Assembly (NCBI RefSeq): GCF_000428725.1
Contig: NZ_AUAM01000022.1
Location: 1-64,000 of the forward strand
Length of the DNA: 64,000 nt
Direction: 5' to 3'
Source: Psychromonas aquimarina ATCC BAA-1526
GTDB lineage: Bacteria > Pseudomonadota > Gammaproteobacteria > Enterobacterales > Psychromonadaceae
The position numbers and the translations under genes are program-made. Shown one piece after another: positions 1-8,469 of the stretch. The notes beneath the pieces are model-generated. The model had not been told where the DNA came from and made no database searches. It was given only the letters and a program-made list of their open reading frames with translations. Every line of letters begins with the position of its first letter. The first letter of the stretch is position 1.

Positions 1-14
1 GGCTTAACTGAATG

Positions 15-90
15 TGGCTCCTCTTGCTGGGCTTGAACCAGCGACACACGGATTAACAGTCCGTTGCTCTACCAACTGAGCTAAAGAGGA
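15..90 (-). tRNA. tRNA-Asn (anticodon GTT)
   Basis: Read on the minus strand, the sequence folds as a 76-nt cloverleaf starting TCCTCTTTAGCTCAG and ending with an encoded CCA. The acceptor stem pairs TCCTCTT with AAGAGGA, the D arm has the usual AGCTC..GAGC form, and the T arm contains GGTTCAAGCC. The anticodon loop ACTGTTAATC gives anticodon GTT, so the tRNA carries asparagine. A consensus promoter lies about 100 nt upstream. Confidence 0.96.
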
Positions 91-120
91 ATTGTCTTTA
101 GAAATATTTATTCTTTACGA

Positions 121-141
121 ATAATCCGTTTTACGGATTAT
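121..141 (-). other. Leader hairpin upstream of tRNA-Asn
   Basis: A 9-bp perfect inverted repeat, ATAATCCGT and ACGGATTAT around a 3-nt loop, lies in the tRNA leader. It may be an RNA-processing structure or the remnant of a lost tRNA. It is not followed by a T run on either strand. Confidence 0.5.
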
Positions 142-190
142 CATTCCTAACAAGCATTTATTTAAATGCCTGTGTTTTGAAGACGGGCGC

Positions 191-219
191 AGTATATTTT
201 TTGCAGATCTTTCTGTCAA
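191..219 (-). promoter_or_regulatory. Sigma-70 promoter of the tRNA-Asn transcript
   Basis: On the minus strand a perfect -35 box TTGACA (219-214) is separated by 17 nt from TATACT (196-191), and it reads toward tRNA-Asn. Transcription would start near 184, leaving a leader of roughly 90 nt before the tRNA. This leader holds a perfect hairpin at 121-141 and a weaker one near 153-172. Confidence 0.85.
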
Positions 220-233
220 CAAAAAAGGCGCAT

Positions 234-267
234 AAAAAAATTGGTTGCTGAGAATTCAAGCAACCAA
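234..267 (-). terminator. Terminator of the ECF sigma/anti-sigma operon
   Basis: The stem TTGGTTGCT/AGCAACCAA (241-267) is followed on the minus strand by seven T residues. It lies just past the stop codon of the anti-sigma gene. Confidence 0.85.
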
Positions 268-319
268 TCACATATCCGGGCATTTACTGACTGTTAAATC
301 CGTAAAAACAGAAAACTGA

Positions 320-1033
320 CTAAATATCCCACAAAATGTTTTCCTGCAGTTTTAACTGCACTTTTTCCAGCGGCTCATCTCTTTCTCCGACAATAACCAC
401 ATTTGCATTACCCATTTTTTCACTTAAACCTTTTAAATGCTGATCATTAAATTTTTCAGCATCAACAAAACCAGCATCATCAGGCACAACAAATACGGTA
501 ACACGGCCTTTTTCACCTTCCATTATCATATGTAATGCAGGAGTACCTTCAAAATTACAATAGTTAACAAATAAAACTTTTCCTAAATCAGACTGCGCTT
601 TACCGCCGTAACTGGCAAGTTTAGCATTAACCATAGCAAGGCTAGCCTGCTCGTTGATTTTAGCTGTGAAGTAATATTCCTGCTGCACATGTTTCATTGC
701 AGCCGTGCCTATATCCAGCGGCGAATGACTAAGGGTATTTAATAAAGGCAGGCTGAGTCCGATAACAAAAGCAATGGATGCGGCAATCGCAATATGCCAG
801 CGGTTGCTTAATGTTCGGTTATTTTCAGCCTCAAAGCTCTGCTCTAACAGAATTTTATCAGCTAAACCGTCCGGCACATCGACCTTTAATAACGACTGCA
901 GCTCTGCATCAAAGGAGGCGGCCTCATTAACCAGTGCTTTATTCTGCTCGCTTTCCGCTGCCCGCTGCAAAAACTCATCACTTTTGTCATTAGGTGTCGC
1001 AATTGCTGTATGGCGAAATAAAATATCATCCAT
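320..1033 (-). CDS. Predicted anti-sigma factor (DUF3379-like)
   Basis: This 237-residue protein is encoded directly after an ECF sigma factor, overlapping it by 8 nt, so the two are translationally coupled. Residues 1-78 form a soluble, probably cytoplasmic region that would bind the sigma factor. One hydrophobic segment (about 80-99) follows, and the C-terminal half would lie in the periplasm as the sensing part. No CHCC zinc motif is visible, so this is not a ZAS-type anti-sigma factor. The family match (DUF3379) is from memory of its size and topology. The signal it senses is unknown. The divergent bufferin operon suggests metal stress, and similar ECF units control bufferin genes in other bacteria. 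Confidence 0.75.
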   Translation of the reverse strand: MDDILFRHTAIATPNDKSDEFLQRAAESEQNKALVNEAASFDAELQSLLKVDVPDGLADKILLEQSFEAENNRTLSNRWHIAIAASIAFVIGLSLPLLNTLSHSPLDIGTAAMKHVQQEYYFTAKINEQASLAMVNAKLASYGGKAQSDLGKVLFVNYCNFEGTPALHMIMEGEKGRVTVFVVPDDAGFVDAEKFNDQHLKGLSEKMGNANVVIVGERDEPLEKVQLKLQENILWDI

Positions 1034-1592
1034 GTGCTGCCCCGCTTTCTTTAGTTACCGTTGTTAAAGATGACTTTAGTAAATTTTTTGCTCTAAACAG
1101 GCGAGTTAACACCGTATTTTTATTCAGATTAAGCTGACCGGCAATCTCTTCTCCGCTAAAACCAGCCACAAGCTGCAGTAATAAAGGCTCTTTATACTCA
1201 CTTGGCAGAGCTAATATTTTTCGTCTCAATAACTCATTATCCATTTCAGCGGATGAATCGTATTGATCTGCAACCTCATAATCCTCAATATCTACCATAG
1301 ATAACTGCTTTCGCTCAAAGCGGCGCGCATTTTCGCGGCGCAGTATTGTAAATAACCAGCCTTTGGCTGATTTGTCATCCAATAAACTGTCTAGGCTTTT
1401 CCATGCCCTAAGACACGTTTCCTGTACTAAGTCCTGTGCAATATCCGGGTCATGACAGATCCAATATGCATAACGATATAGATCCGGACTATAGACATTA
1501 ACAAGCGCTTCATAACGTTTCTGTTTTCTGTTCATATCTTTAAAGACCGAAGACTCGGAACTTTTATTTCGTTTTCGAGTAAATATATTCAT
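1026..1592 (-). CDS. ECF-family RNA polymerase sigma factor
   Basis: This 188-residue group 4 sigma factor would direct RNA polymerase to a small regulon. The region 2 signature (DLYRYAYWICHD...AQDLVQE) spans about residues 35-75, and region 4 with its helix-turn-helix (SGEEIAGQLNLNKNTV) spans about 120-170. Regions 1.1 and 3 are absent, as is typical of ECF factors. The gene overlaps the downstream anti-sigma gene and is divergent from bufA with a 229-bp spacer. Both TCGGTT-containing motifs in that spacer (near 1674 and 1744) are possible recognition elements, which would give autoregulation and bufferin control. That regulatory link is inferred from position. Confidence 0.9.
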   Translation of the reverse strand: MNIFTRKRNKSSESSVFKDMNRKQKRYEALVNVYSPDLYRYAYWICHDPDIAQDLVQETCLRAWKSLDSLLDDKSAKGWLFTILRRENARRFERKQLSMVDIEDYEVADQYDSSAEMDNELLRRKILALPSEYKEPLLLQLVAGFSGEEIAGQLNLNKNTVLTRLFRAKNLLKSSLTTVTKESGAAHG

Positions 1593-1821
1593 TTATTCCT
1601 TTCTCCAGAAAATCCCACATTACTTTTAATCCTTTACAGCAAATAAAACACAATCCTAACACATTGATAATGTTCGGTTATTAATCAATGTTAAATTTAA
1701 GTTAAAAAAAGTTTAAATAATATGAAATTTTTTTGCCAAATACTCGGTTTATATTATTGATTACAAGAACTAAGCACGCAATTTCTGCTTAACTCATTTT
1801 ACTATATAAAGGACCACTATT

Positions 1822-2079
1822 ATGAAAAAAACAAATATGGCACTGGCGGCAACAGTATCAACTTTAATTGCAGTAGGCGGCGCACTGGTTTCTTCACCAG
1901 CCATGGCTGCAGGTAAAGAAAAGTGTTACGGCATTGCAGCTGCTGGTCAAAATGACTGCGCAACTAAAACCAGCTCATGTGCAGGCACTTCAAAGGTTGA
2001 TAACCAGGGCGATGCTTTTCTTGCGGTCCCTAAAGGGTTATGTGACAAAATTGCAGGCGGCAGCTTAACACCAAAGTAA
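1822..2079 (+). CDS. bufA: Bufferin-type RiPP precursor (DUF2282, BufA-like)
   Basis: This 85-residue secreted peptide has an N-terminal signal segment (KK at 2-3, hydrophobic 7-25, cleavage probably after AMA near residue 29). The mature part contains four cysteines, C35, C46, C53 and C74. The order, signal peptide and four Cys match the DUF2282 family, known as precursors of bufferins. In bufferins a DUF692 enzyme and its partner modify cysteines and the product binds copper. The next two genes encode exactly those partners. A good ribosome-binding site (AAGGA) precedes the ATG. The 117-nt gap to bufB holds a hairpin. The metal bound here is not shown by sequence. Confidence 0.85.
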   Translation: MKKTNMALAATVSTLIAVGGALVSSPAMAAGKEKCYGIAAAGQNDCATKTSSCAGTSKVDNQGDAFLAVPKGLCDKIAGGSLTPK

Positions 2080-2098
2080 GCTTAAATATTCGCTTTAT

Positions 2099-2127
2099 AG
2101 CCAAGCCGGTTACTGCTCAGCTTGGCT
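2099..2127 (+). other. Intercistronic hairpin after bufA
   Basis: The 8-bp stem AGCCAAGC/GCTTGGCT has a 13-nt loop and lies between bufA and bufB, with no T run. It could stabilise or partly terminate the mRNA so that the precursor is made in excess over the enzymes, a common arrangement in RiPP operons (inference). Confidence 0.6.
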
Positions 2128-2196
2128 TAAATGCCTAATTTATTAACAATTACACGGCATAAATGCCCCATCCGTTTTTATTAGGGAATAATTTAA

Positions 2197-3060
2197 GTGA
2201 AAAAAATTAATAAAGGCGCGGCCGGTATAGGTCTGCGGGCGCCTCATTACCAGGATATCCTGAATTTATTACCTGATGTCGGTTTCTTAGAAATTCACAG
2301 TGAAAACTACTTCAACCCGGACAGCCGGAACTCTTATTATCTGCACCAGGCTGCTCAGCATTATCCGCTGAGCTTTCATGGTATTGGTTTATCGCTGGGC
2401 AGCAGTGAAGCGGTTTGTAAAAATCATTTAACCAAGTTAAAGCAGTTAATCGACATTTTTCAGCCTGCATTAGTTTCCGATCACTTAAGCTGGAGCTCCC
2501 TGCAGGGTAACTTTTTTAATGATCTGCTGCCGATTCCCTATACCAGAGAAGCACTGCAGAATTTCGTTAGCAATGTTAATCAGGTGCAGGACTTTTTGCA
2601 GCGTCAGATCTTAATTGAAAACCCCTCCTCCTATTTACAGTATAAAAATATCGATATGGGTGAACCGGAATTTATAAATGAAATAGTCAGCCGGACAGGC
2701 TGCGGTTTATTACTGGATCTGAATAACATCTACGTCAGCGCAGCGAATCATAATTTTTCGCTCGACCAGTACCTTGAGGTTATCAATGACCAGGCTGTGC
2801 AGGAAATTCACTTAGCCGGATTTACCCGCAAAGAAATTAATAACGATTCTATTTTAATTGACAGCCACAGCACCTATGTCAGCCAGGCTGTGTGGGATAT
2901 TTATGCACAATATATAAAAACAACAAAAACAGATGCAGTCACCTTGATTGAATGGGATCTGGAGATCCCGCCTCTGACCGACTTAATCAGTGAAAAAAAC
3001 AAAGCCGAAAAGATCAGAGAGAAAGTTTTTAACCTGGAGTATGAATATGAAACTCAGTGA
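2197..3060 (+). CDS. bufB: DUF692 multinuclear iron enzyme (MbnB/BufB-like)
   Basis: This 287-residue TIM-barrel-type protein belongs to the DUF692/MbnB family, iron-dependent enzymes that oxidise cysteine residues of precursor peptides. Likely metal ligands are visible in their family contexts: H61 (SFHGIG), H96 (SDHLSW), E141 (IENPSS), D174 (LLDLNN), H205 (EIHLAG), D222/H224 (IDSHSTY) and E252 (IEWD). The start is GTG at 2197 with AGGGA upstream. It overlaps bufC by 14 nt. The substrate is predicted to be the BufA-like peptide upstream, and conversion of cysteines to thiooxazole groups is reported for bufferins, so the same chemistry is inferred here. Confidence 0.9.
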   Translation: MKKINKGAAGIGLRAPHYQDILNLLPDVGFLEIHSENYFNPDSRNSYYLHQAAQHYPLSFHGIGLSLGSSEAVCKNHLTKLKQLIDIFQPALVSDHLSWSSLQGNFFNDLLPIPYTREALQNFVSNVNQVQDFLQRQILIENPSSYLQYKNIDMGEPEFINEIVSRTGCGLLLDLNNIYVSAANHNFSLDQYLEVINDQAVQEIHLAGFTRKEINNDSILIDSHSTYVSQAVWDIYAQYIKTTKTDAVTLIEWDLEIPPLTDLISEKNKAEKIREKVFNLEYEYETQ

Positions 3061-3790
3061 ACTTCAGCATCAGTTCAGCGACGCTCTATTATACAAAAAT
3101 GATCTGATCAGCGGACAAATAAAAGAAAGGGACTCATTTTCCAGTAAAGATTTACTGCAGGTTTACCGCAACAGTTTTGTAATGGGCGTAACCGAAGCAC
3201 TTACGGTTACCTATCAGCATACATTAGCCCTAGTAGGTGAAGAATTTTTTAATGCAGCCGCCAGGCAGTTTATTTTACAGCAGCCGCCGCAGGAAAATAA
3301 CATTATGGCCTATGGAGACGGTTTCTATAACTTCCTAGGGAGTTTAGAACAGCTTAAAGAGATGCCCTATATAGCCGAAACGGCACGCTTCGAATGGTTA
3401 TTAGAACAGACAGCTAATGCGCACATACAAACAGCACTGCTTGATGTAGTTATGCTGGCCAAAGTGCAGCCTGAACAGTTTACAGATATTGTTTTTCATA
3501 TACCTCAGCAGGTGACTCTGTTTCACAGTGAGCAGGATATTCAGCATTTATATCAAATGCTCATGAAAAAACAGGTACAGGAAACAGATCTCGCTCACGA
3601 CTGTTACATGGCTCTCAAAAAACAACCCGACTTTTCAGTTGAACTTATAGCACTTACATCTCACGAATATGCATTAACTGAGCAGATTAAACGCAGCAGA
3701 CCGCTGGGGCAGATACAACCACAGGAATTACATCAGCATTTACCTGCGCTGCTGGAAAAACATCTTGTTAACGGATTTACACTGAATTAA
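3047..3790 (+). CDS. bufC: DUF2063 RiPP recognition partner (MbnC/BufC-like)
   Basis: This protein of about 247 residues belongs to the DUF2063 family, partners of DUF692 enzymes that bind the precursor leader and complete the enzyme complex. The N-terminal half (LSELQHQFSDALL, then a VYRNSF..GVTEALTVTYQ core) is typical. The upstream ATG at 2990 lies deep inside bufB. The ATG at 3047 is chosen because GGAG (3036-3039) sits 7 nt ahead of it, giving an overlap with bufB and coupled translation. An ATG at 3041 is an alternative. Confidence 0.87.
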   Translation: MKLSELQHQFSDALLYKNDLISGQIKERDSFSSKDLLQVYRNSFVMGVTEALTVTYQHTLALVGEEFFNAAARQFILQQPPQENNIMAYGDGFYNFLGSLEQLKEMPYIAETARFEWLLEQTANAHIQTALLDVVMLAKVQPEQFTDIVFHIPQQVTLFHSEQDIQHLYQMLMKKQVQETDLAHDCYMALKKQPDFSVELIALTSHEYALTEQIKRSRPLGQIQPQELHQHLPALLEKHLVNGFTLN

Positions 3791-3799
3791 GGAACATTT

Positions 3800-4246
3800 A
3801 TGGATAAATTATTAAGCTTATATCAGCACAGTGTACAGAAAATGCATTGTTATTTTACCCCGCTGCTGCTGCTGTTCACCCGGCTCTGGGTCGCGAGTGT
3901 GTTTTTAAAATCAGGTTATCTGAAAATAACCACATGGGACAGCACCCTGTACCTTTTTGAAGAGGAATATCAGGTGCCGTTTCTACCCTGGGAGCTAGCG
4001 GCTTATTTAGGTACAGCAGCAGAGTTGATCCTGCCGCTGTTTCTGCTTTTAGGCTTGTTAACCAGACCTATGGCTGTAGTTTTATTTGTATTTAATATTG
4101 TCGCCGTTGTTTCCTATCCGGTGCTTTGGGACGGCGGATTTTATGATCATAAACTATGGGGTTTAATGATCTTAATAAATGTTGTCTGGGGTGCCGGTTT
4201 AATATCTTTAGACAATCCCTTAAAAAAACGCTTTTTAACTAAATAA
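3800..4246 (+). CDS. DoxX-family membrane protein
   Basis: This 148-residue integral membrane protein has four hydrophobic segments (about 20-40, 63-87, 90-108 and 118-138), as in the DoxX/SURF4 family. It follows bufC after 9 nt and so belongs to the same operon. DoxX proteins are frequent companions of bufferin genes. Their role there is not established, but they may help in electron transfer or maturation at the inner membrane. A strong hairpin follows at 4259-4290. Confidence 0.82.
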   Translation: MDKLLSLYQHSVQKMHCYFTPLLLLFTRLWVASVFLKSGYLKITTWDSTLYLFEEEYQVPFLPWELAAYLGTAAELILPLFLLLGLLTRPMAVVLFVFNIVAVVSYPVLWDGGFYDHKLWGLMILINVVWGAGLISLDNPLKKRFLTK

Positions 4247-4258
4247 CAACACCTTAAA

Positions 4259-4290
4259 TGAACTGCTTCAGGGATTACGGAAGCAGTTCA
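4259..4290 (+). terminator. Hairpin at the end of the bufferin operon
   Basis: The 11-bp perfect stem TGAACTGCTTC/GAAGCAGTTCA lies 12 nt past the doxX-like stop codon. No T run follows, so it may act as an mRNA 3'-end stabiliser or weak terminator. Confidence 0.6.
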
Positions 4291-4301
4291 GTCTCAAAGT
4301 A

Positions 4302-4463
4302 TATACCCGTTACCAATCAAAATGCATTTATCAGCAAGCCGTGAGGCAAACATTTTCGTTGTTGTGAAGTCTCGATTTAACCCGTTAGATCTTCATCTTC
4401 ACGCCTAGAATCTGTTCACCTTACGGCTTGCTGATTTTTGCATCTTGAATGATAACGGGTATA
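4302..4463. mobile_element. MITE-like palindromic element, copy 1
   Basis: This 162-bp element has no coding capacity and ends in the inverted repeat TATACCCGTTA/TAACGGGTATA. The inverted similarity continues inward for about 45 bp (ATCAGCAAGCCG against CGGCTTGCTGAT). A second, longer copy lies at 8470-8733 in the same orientation. Being repeated, non-coding and palindromic fits a miniature transposable element. The mobilising transposase is not in the window. Confidence 0.8.
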
Positions 4464-4464
4464 G

Positions 4465-4965
4465 TTAACCTATACCGTTAACCGCAAAATCAAACAAAAG
4501 TACCTGTTTTAGACCGTTCATTTCAATATTAATCTCTAACTGCCAGATCATCTCAGTAATACAGGAACCAACTAAGGTTCTGGCGCTGAACAATCCTTTT
4601 TCTACAGTATTAAAAGTAACCGGAATACGCCCCATGAACATCTCTTTACCAACAATTTTTGCATCCGTTACCTGCCAGTCGGGATTAGAACTTTTTAAGT
4701 TAAAGTTAATCCACTCCTCGGCCTTGATCGGCGGGTTATCAACACTCAGCCAGAAAGATCCCTGCTCAGAGACAAACTCACAGGGAGTAAAATAATCGCA
4801 GCGCAGCACTTCTGCTGTATTCTGCCCGCTGTTTTCAGCAGCCGGCATTTTTTCAGCAGCGGTCTCTTTCTCAACCGGATCAGCATCAAGTGTCCGCCAG
4901 ATAACCAGTGCCGTAAAAACGGACATCATAACCAGCAATTGTACAACTCTACTTTTTGATAACAT
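4465..4965 (-). CDS. Conserved-type membrane-anchored hypothetical protein next to ccoN
   Basis: I do not recognise a named family. From the ATG at 4965 the protein has 166 residues with one N-terminal hydrophobic segment (about 6-22). A Lys/Glu/Ala-rich linker follows, then a periplasmic domain with two cysteines close together (RCDYFTPCEF) and a third in GSCITEM. The start at 5094 is rejected because AGGGA lies 7 nt upstream of the ATG at 4965 and the extra N-terminus lacks a signal-like pattern. It is divergent from ccoN by about 230 bp. The topology suggests a periplasmic protein, possibly related to cytochrome oxidase assembly, but this rests only on position. Confidence 0.65.
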   Translation of the reverse strand: MLSKSRVVQLLVMMSVFTALVIWRTLDADPVEKETAAEKMPAAENSGQNTAEVLRCDYFTPCEFVSEQGSFWLSVDNPPIKAEEWINFNLKSSNPDWQVTDAKIVGKEMFMGRIPVTFNTVEKGLFSARTLVGSCITEMIWQLEINIEMNGLKQVLLFDFAVNGIG

Positions 4966-5198
4966 TTGAAATCCCTGTAAAAATAGTGGGTAACACCCAG
5001 TTTTTAACATAAACGGCCGTTTTATTAACAATTTAACAACCAAATTCTGTTCATTTAATTTTTCTTCACGTAAACTTCTGCGCAAATAAACCATGTTTGA
5101 GCAGAATAAGCAAAAAACATAATTTATTTCTGAAAAATGATTACTTATTTTACGTCAGAACAGACGCACATTGTAAATAAATGCATGGAATCAAAATA

Positions 5199-6629
5199 AT
5201 GACAACCGCAACTACAATTCAGCCTGACTACAACATGAAAGTTGTACGTCAGTTTACACTTACCACCATTCTCTGGGGTATCATCGGCATGGCTGTCGGA
5301 GTTCTGATTGCCGCCCAGTTAATCTGGCCTGCATTAAACTTTGATACGCCCTGGTTAACTTACAGCCGTTTACGTCCGTTACATACTAATGCCGTTATTT
5401 TTGCATTTGGTGTTTCAGCATTAATGGCGACCTCTTTTTACGTTGTCCAGCGTACCTGTCAGACAAAACTGTTCGGCGGACCGCTGGCTTCCTGGGTATT
5501 CTGGGGATGGCAGCTGGTTATTTTATCTGCTGTTGTTTCACTGCCGCTTGGTTATACAACAGCAAAAGAGTATGCAGAATTAGAATGGCCGATCGGCATT
5601 TTAATTACCCTGGTATGGGTAATGTACGCAGTTGTCTTCTTCGGAACTCTGGTTAAGCGTAAGACATCCCATATCTACGTTGCTAACTGGTTTTTTGGTG
5701 CCTTTATTCTGACTGTTGCAGTACTGCATATCGTTAACAATCTGGCTATACCGCTGTCTATGAGCAGCATGAAGTCCTACTCGATTTATGCCGGTGCCGT
5801 TGATGCAATGGTGCAGTGGTGGTATGGACATAATGCGGTTGGTTTCCTGTTAACAGCCGGTTTCCTGGGTATGATGTATTACTTTGTGCCAAAACAGGCA
5901 AACCGTCCGGTTTACTCTTACCGTTTATCAATTGTGCACTTCTGGGCTCTAATCGCAGTATACATCTGGGCCGGCCCGCATCACCTTCATTACACAGCAT
6001 TACCTGACTGGGCTCAGTCGTTAGGTATGGTAATGTCGTTAATCCTGTTTGCTCCGTCATGGGGCGGCATGATCAACGGTATTATGACCCTTTCCGGTGC
6101 ATGGCATAAGCTGCGTACGGATCCTATTTTACGTTTCTTAGTTGTTTCTCTGTCTTTCTACGGTATGTCTACCTTTGAAGGTCCGATGATGGCGATTAAA
6201 ACGGTAAATGCATTATCTCATTACACTGACTGGACAATCGGACACGTACACTCAGGTGCGCTTGGCTGGGTTGCGATGATAACCATAGGTGCTGTTTACC
6301 ACTTAGTGCCGCGTCTGTTTAACCAGAAAGGCATGTACAGTGTTGCACTGATTAATCTGCACTTCTGGTTAGCAACAATCGGTACGGTTTTATACATTGT
6401 AGCAATGTGGATTTCCGGTGTTATGCAGGGGCTGATGTGGAGAGCTGTAAATGACGACGGTACATTAACTTACACCTTCGTTGAGTCACTGGAAAAATCA
6501 TACCCGTTCTACACTATCCGCTTTATCGGTGGTTTAGTCTTCTTATCCGGTATGCTGATCATGGCTTACAACACCTACAAAACAGTTACTGCAAAAGACG
6601 GTACTATCAAGCTTCAAGAGCTTGGGTAG
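5199..6629 (+). CDS. ccoN: cbb3-type cytochrome c oxidase subunit I
   Basis: This is the catalytic subunit of the high-affinity cbb3 oxidase in the inner membrane. It carries low-spin heme b and the heme b3-CuB centre where O2 is reduced. The protein has about 476 residues, close to the usual family length, and is almost wholly transmembrane. Characteristic histidines are seen in [37 protein letters not shown] and the C-terminal histidine segments. The start is taken at ATG 5199 (TTATTIQ...), since an earlier ATG at 5181 has no ribosome-binding site. The gene heads the operon ccoN-O-Q-P. No clear FNR box is found in the 100 bp upstream. Confidence 0.97.
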   Translation: MTTATTIQPDYNMKVVRQFTLTTILWGIIGMAVGVLIAAQLIWPALNFDTPWLTYSRLRPLHTNAVIFAFGVSALMATSFYVVQRTCQTKLFGGPLASWVFWGWQLVILSAVVSLPLGYTTAKEYAELEWPIGILITLVWVMYAVVFFGTLVKRKTSHIYVANWFFGAFILTVAVLHIVNNLAIPLSMSSMKSYSIYAGAVDAMVQWWYGHNAVGFLLTAGFLGMMYYFVPKQANRPVYSYRLSIVHFWALIAVYIWAGPHHLHYTALPDWAQSLGMVMSLILFAPSWGGMINGIMTLSGAWHKLRTDPILRFLVVSLSFYGMSTFEGPMMAIKTVNALSHYTDWTIGHVHSGALGWVAMITIGAVYHLVPRLFNQKGMYSVALINLHFWLATIGTVLYIVAMWISGVMQGLMWRAVNDDGTLTYTFVESLEKSYPFYTIRFIGGLVFLSGMLIMAYNTYKTVTAKDGTIKLQELG

Positions 6630-6644
6630 TCAGGGAGTTAGATA

Positions 6645-7247
6645 ATGAAACACGAATTTATTGAAAAGAATGTCGGTCTGCTGGCTGTTTTTATCGTCAT
6701 CGCAATCAGCTTCGGCGGCCTGGCACAGATAACACCGCTAATGTTTCAAAAAGAAACCAATGAACCGGTTGATACATTACGTCCGTATACAGCACTGGAA
6801 ATGGAAGGCCGTGATATTTATATCCGCGAAGGCTGCAGTAACTGTCACAGCCAGATGATCCGTCCTTTCCGTGCTGAGACTGAGCGTTACGGTCACTACA
6901 GTGTTGCCGGTGAAGGCGTATGGGAACATCCGTTCCTGTGGGGCTCAAAACGTACCGGTCCTGATTTAGCGCGAGTCGGTGAACGTTATTCAGATGCATG
7001 GCATGAAGTGCACCTGATTAATCCGCGCGATGTAGTGCCGCAGTCAAATATGCCGGCTTACCCGTGGCTTGCTGATAATGTGCTGACCGGTGAGGATACT
7101 GCTCGAAAACTTTCAATCTTCAGAGACAACTTTGGTGTTCCCTACACTGATGAAGATATTGCTGGTGCTAAAGCAGCTGTACAAGGCAAGACTGAGATGC
7201 AGGCGATAATTGCCTACCTGCAGTCACTTGGACACGCTTTTAGATAA
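6645..7247 (+). CDS. ccoO: cbb3-type cytochrome c oxidase subunit II (monoheme cytochrome c)
   Basis: This 200-residue protein has one N-terminal membrane anchor (about 10-30) and a periplasmic cytochrome c domain with the heme motif C64-S-N-C67-H68. The [13 protein letters not shown] segment just after it is a CcoO signature. Met residues in the later SNMPAYPW segment include the likely axial ligand. CcoO passes electrons from CcoP to CcoN. It starts 15 nt after ccoN with a GGGAG ribosome-binding site. Confidence 0.97.
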   Translation: MKHEFIEKNVGLLAVFIVIAISFGGLAQITPLMFQKETNEPVDTLRPYTALEMEGRDIYIREGCSNCHSQMIRPFRAETERYGHYSVAGEGVWEHPFLWGSKRTGPDLARVGERYSDAWHEVHLINPRDVVPQSNMPAYPWLADNVLTGEDTARKLSIFRDNFGVPYTDEDIAGAKAAVQGKTEMQAIIAYLQSLGHAFR

Positions 7248-7308
7248 TAATATTAGAGAAAGCATAACCTGACGGTGTCGGGTTATGCCTGCAAATATAA
7301 GAGATTAT

Positions 7309-7500
7309 ATGGATTTCGCTACTTTTAACGGGTTATACACCCTGTTCTTGATTGTTATTTTTGTAGGCTTGATTTTATGGGCATACAGTAAAAAACAAAA
7401 AAAGACTTTCGAAGATATCGCCAACTCGATTTTCGATGAGCCTCAAGACTCGACAACGTCTGAAAGCGAATCAAGCAAACATACAGGAGCTAAGAAATAA
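7309..7500 (+). CDS. ccoQ: cbb3-type oxidase small subunit CcoQ
   Basis: This 63-residue protein has one transmembrane segment (about 8-27), then basic residues and an acidic, serine-rich C-terminus, as is typical for CcoQ. CcoQ stabilises the CcoP interaction in the oxidase. The ATG at 7309 is preferred over the one at 7285 because AAGAG lies 5 nt upstream and the family begins near this methionine. The stop codon overlaps the ccoP start by one base (TAATG). Confidence 0.9.
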   Translation: MDFATFNGLYTLFLIVIFVGLILWAYSKKQKKTFEDIANSIFDEPQDSTTSESESSKHTGAKK

Positions 7501-8459
7501 TGAGCATTTTCTGGACAATATGGATCACTGTCATCACGCTAATCGTTATCATCGGGTGTGCTGTGCTCCTTCGAATTACTTCGAAGAATACTACTGGTGT
7601 AGAAGAAGGTCAGCCGATGCCGCATACCTTTGACGGCATTCAGGAATTAAATAATCCCCTGCCTAAATGGTGGACAGGTTTATTCTGGTTTACCATTGTG
7701 ATCGGCCTGCTCTATACCTTTGCATTTCCAAGCTATACGGCAAACTGGAACGGTCTGCTGGACTGGACAAGCTCCGAGCAGAGCGTTATGTCGAAAGAAG
7801 AGTCTGCGAAATTAGCAGAGACCTCTCATTCGCAGTACCAGCGGGAAATGAATGCTGCTGAAGAGAAATACGGTGCAGTATTTAAAGAACTTGCCTACGA
7901 TGAAAACGGTGTTTATAAAGATCTGACCTTAGTTGCTGAAGATCCGGAAGCTGTAAAAGTCGGTCAGCGTTTATTCCTGCAGAACTGTGCCCAGTGTCAC
8001 GGCTCAGATGCACGAGGCAGTACTGGTTTCCCTAATCTTGCAGATAATGACTGGTTATACGGCGGAGAACCGCAGGCGATTAAAGACAGTATCATGCACG
8101 GCCGTCAGGGAATTATGGCTGCCTGGAAAGATATCTTAGGTGAACAAGGTATTAAAGAAACAGCGGCTTATGTACTTAAACTAAGCGGCCGCCGTGTTAA
8201 TGCAATTGAAGCACAAGCCGGTGAAGAACGCTTTGTTATGTGTGCAGCCTGTCACGGGGCAGACGGTACCGGTAATCATGCTCTTGGTGCTCCGAATCTG
8301 ACTAATAAAATCTGGCTGTACGGCGGCTCACGTAAAGCCGTTGAAGACACTATTCGTAACGGGCGAAGCGGCGTTATGCCGGCCTGGTCAGAGATACTCG
8401 GTGAAGATAAAATCCACCTGATCAGCGCTTTTGTTTATTCTCTTTCTCAGGAAAAATAG
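7500..8459 (+). CDS. ccoP: cbb3-type oxidase subunit III (diheme cytochrome c)
   Basis: This 319-residue protein has two N-terminal transmembrane segments (about 5-25 and 57-77) and two periplasmic cytochrome c domains. The heme motifs are C163-A-Q-C166-H167 and C248-A-A-C251-H252. It receives electrons from soluble cytochromes c or the bc1 complex. Translation is coupled to ccoQ through a one-base overlap. A palindromic element, and only then a terminator, follow. The accessory gene ccoG, often found just downstream of ccoP, is not here. Confidence 0.97.
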   Translation: MSIFWTIWITVITLIVIIGCAVLLRITSKNTTGVEEGQPMPHTFDGIQELNNPLPKWWTGLFWFTIVIGLLYTFAFPSYTANWNGLLDWTSSEQSVMSKEESAKLAETSHSQYQREMNAAEEKYGAVFKELAYDENGVYKDLTLVAEDPEAVKVGQRLFLQNCAQCHGSDARGSTGFPNLADNDWLYGGEPQAIKDSIMHGRQGIMAAWKDILGEQGIKETAAYVLKLSGRRVNAIEAQAGEERFVMCAACHGADGTGNHALGAPNLTNKIWLYGGSRKAVEDTIRNGRSGVMPAWSEILGEDKIHLISAFVYSLSQEK

Positions 8460-8469
8460 CCGCTGGTGA

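Noticed and set aside
774-1067. 97-codon open frame on the plus strand across the anti-sigma gene
   Set aside because: It is antisense to two clear genes, has no ribosome-binding site and no recognisable protein features.
4965-5094. Longer N-terminus for the hypothetical protein next to ccoN
   Set aside because: The extension has no ribosome-binding site and would place the signal-like helix far from the N-terminus.
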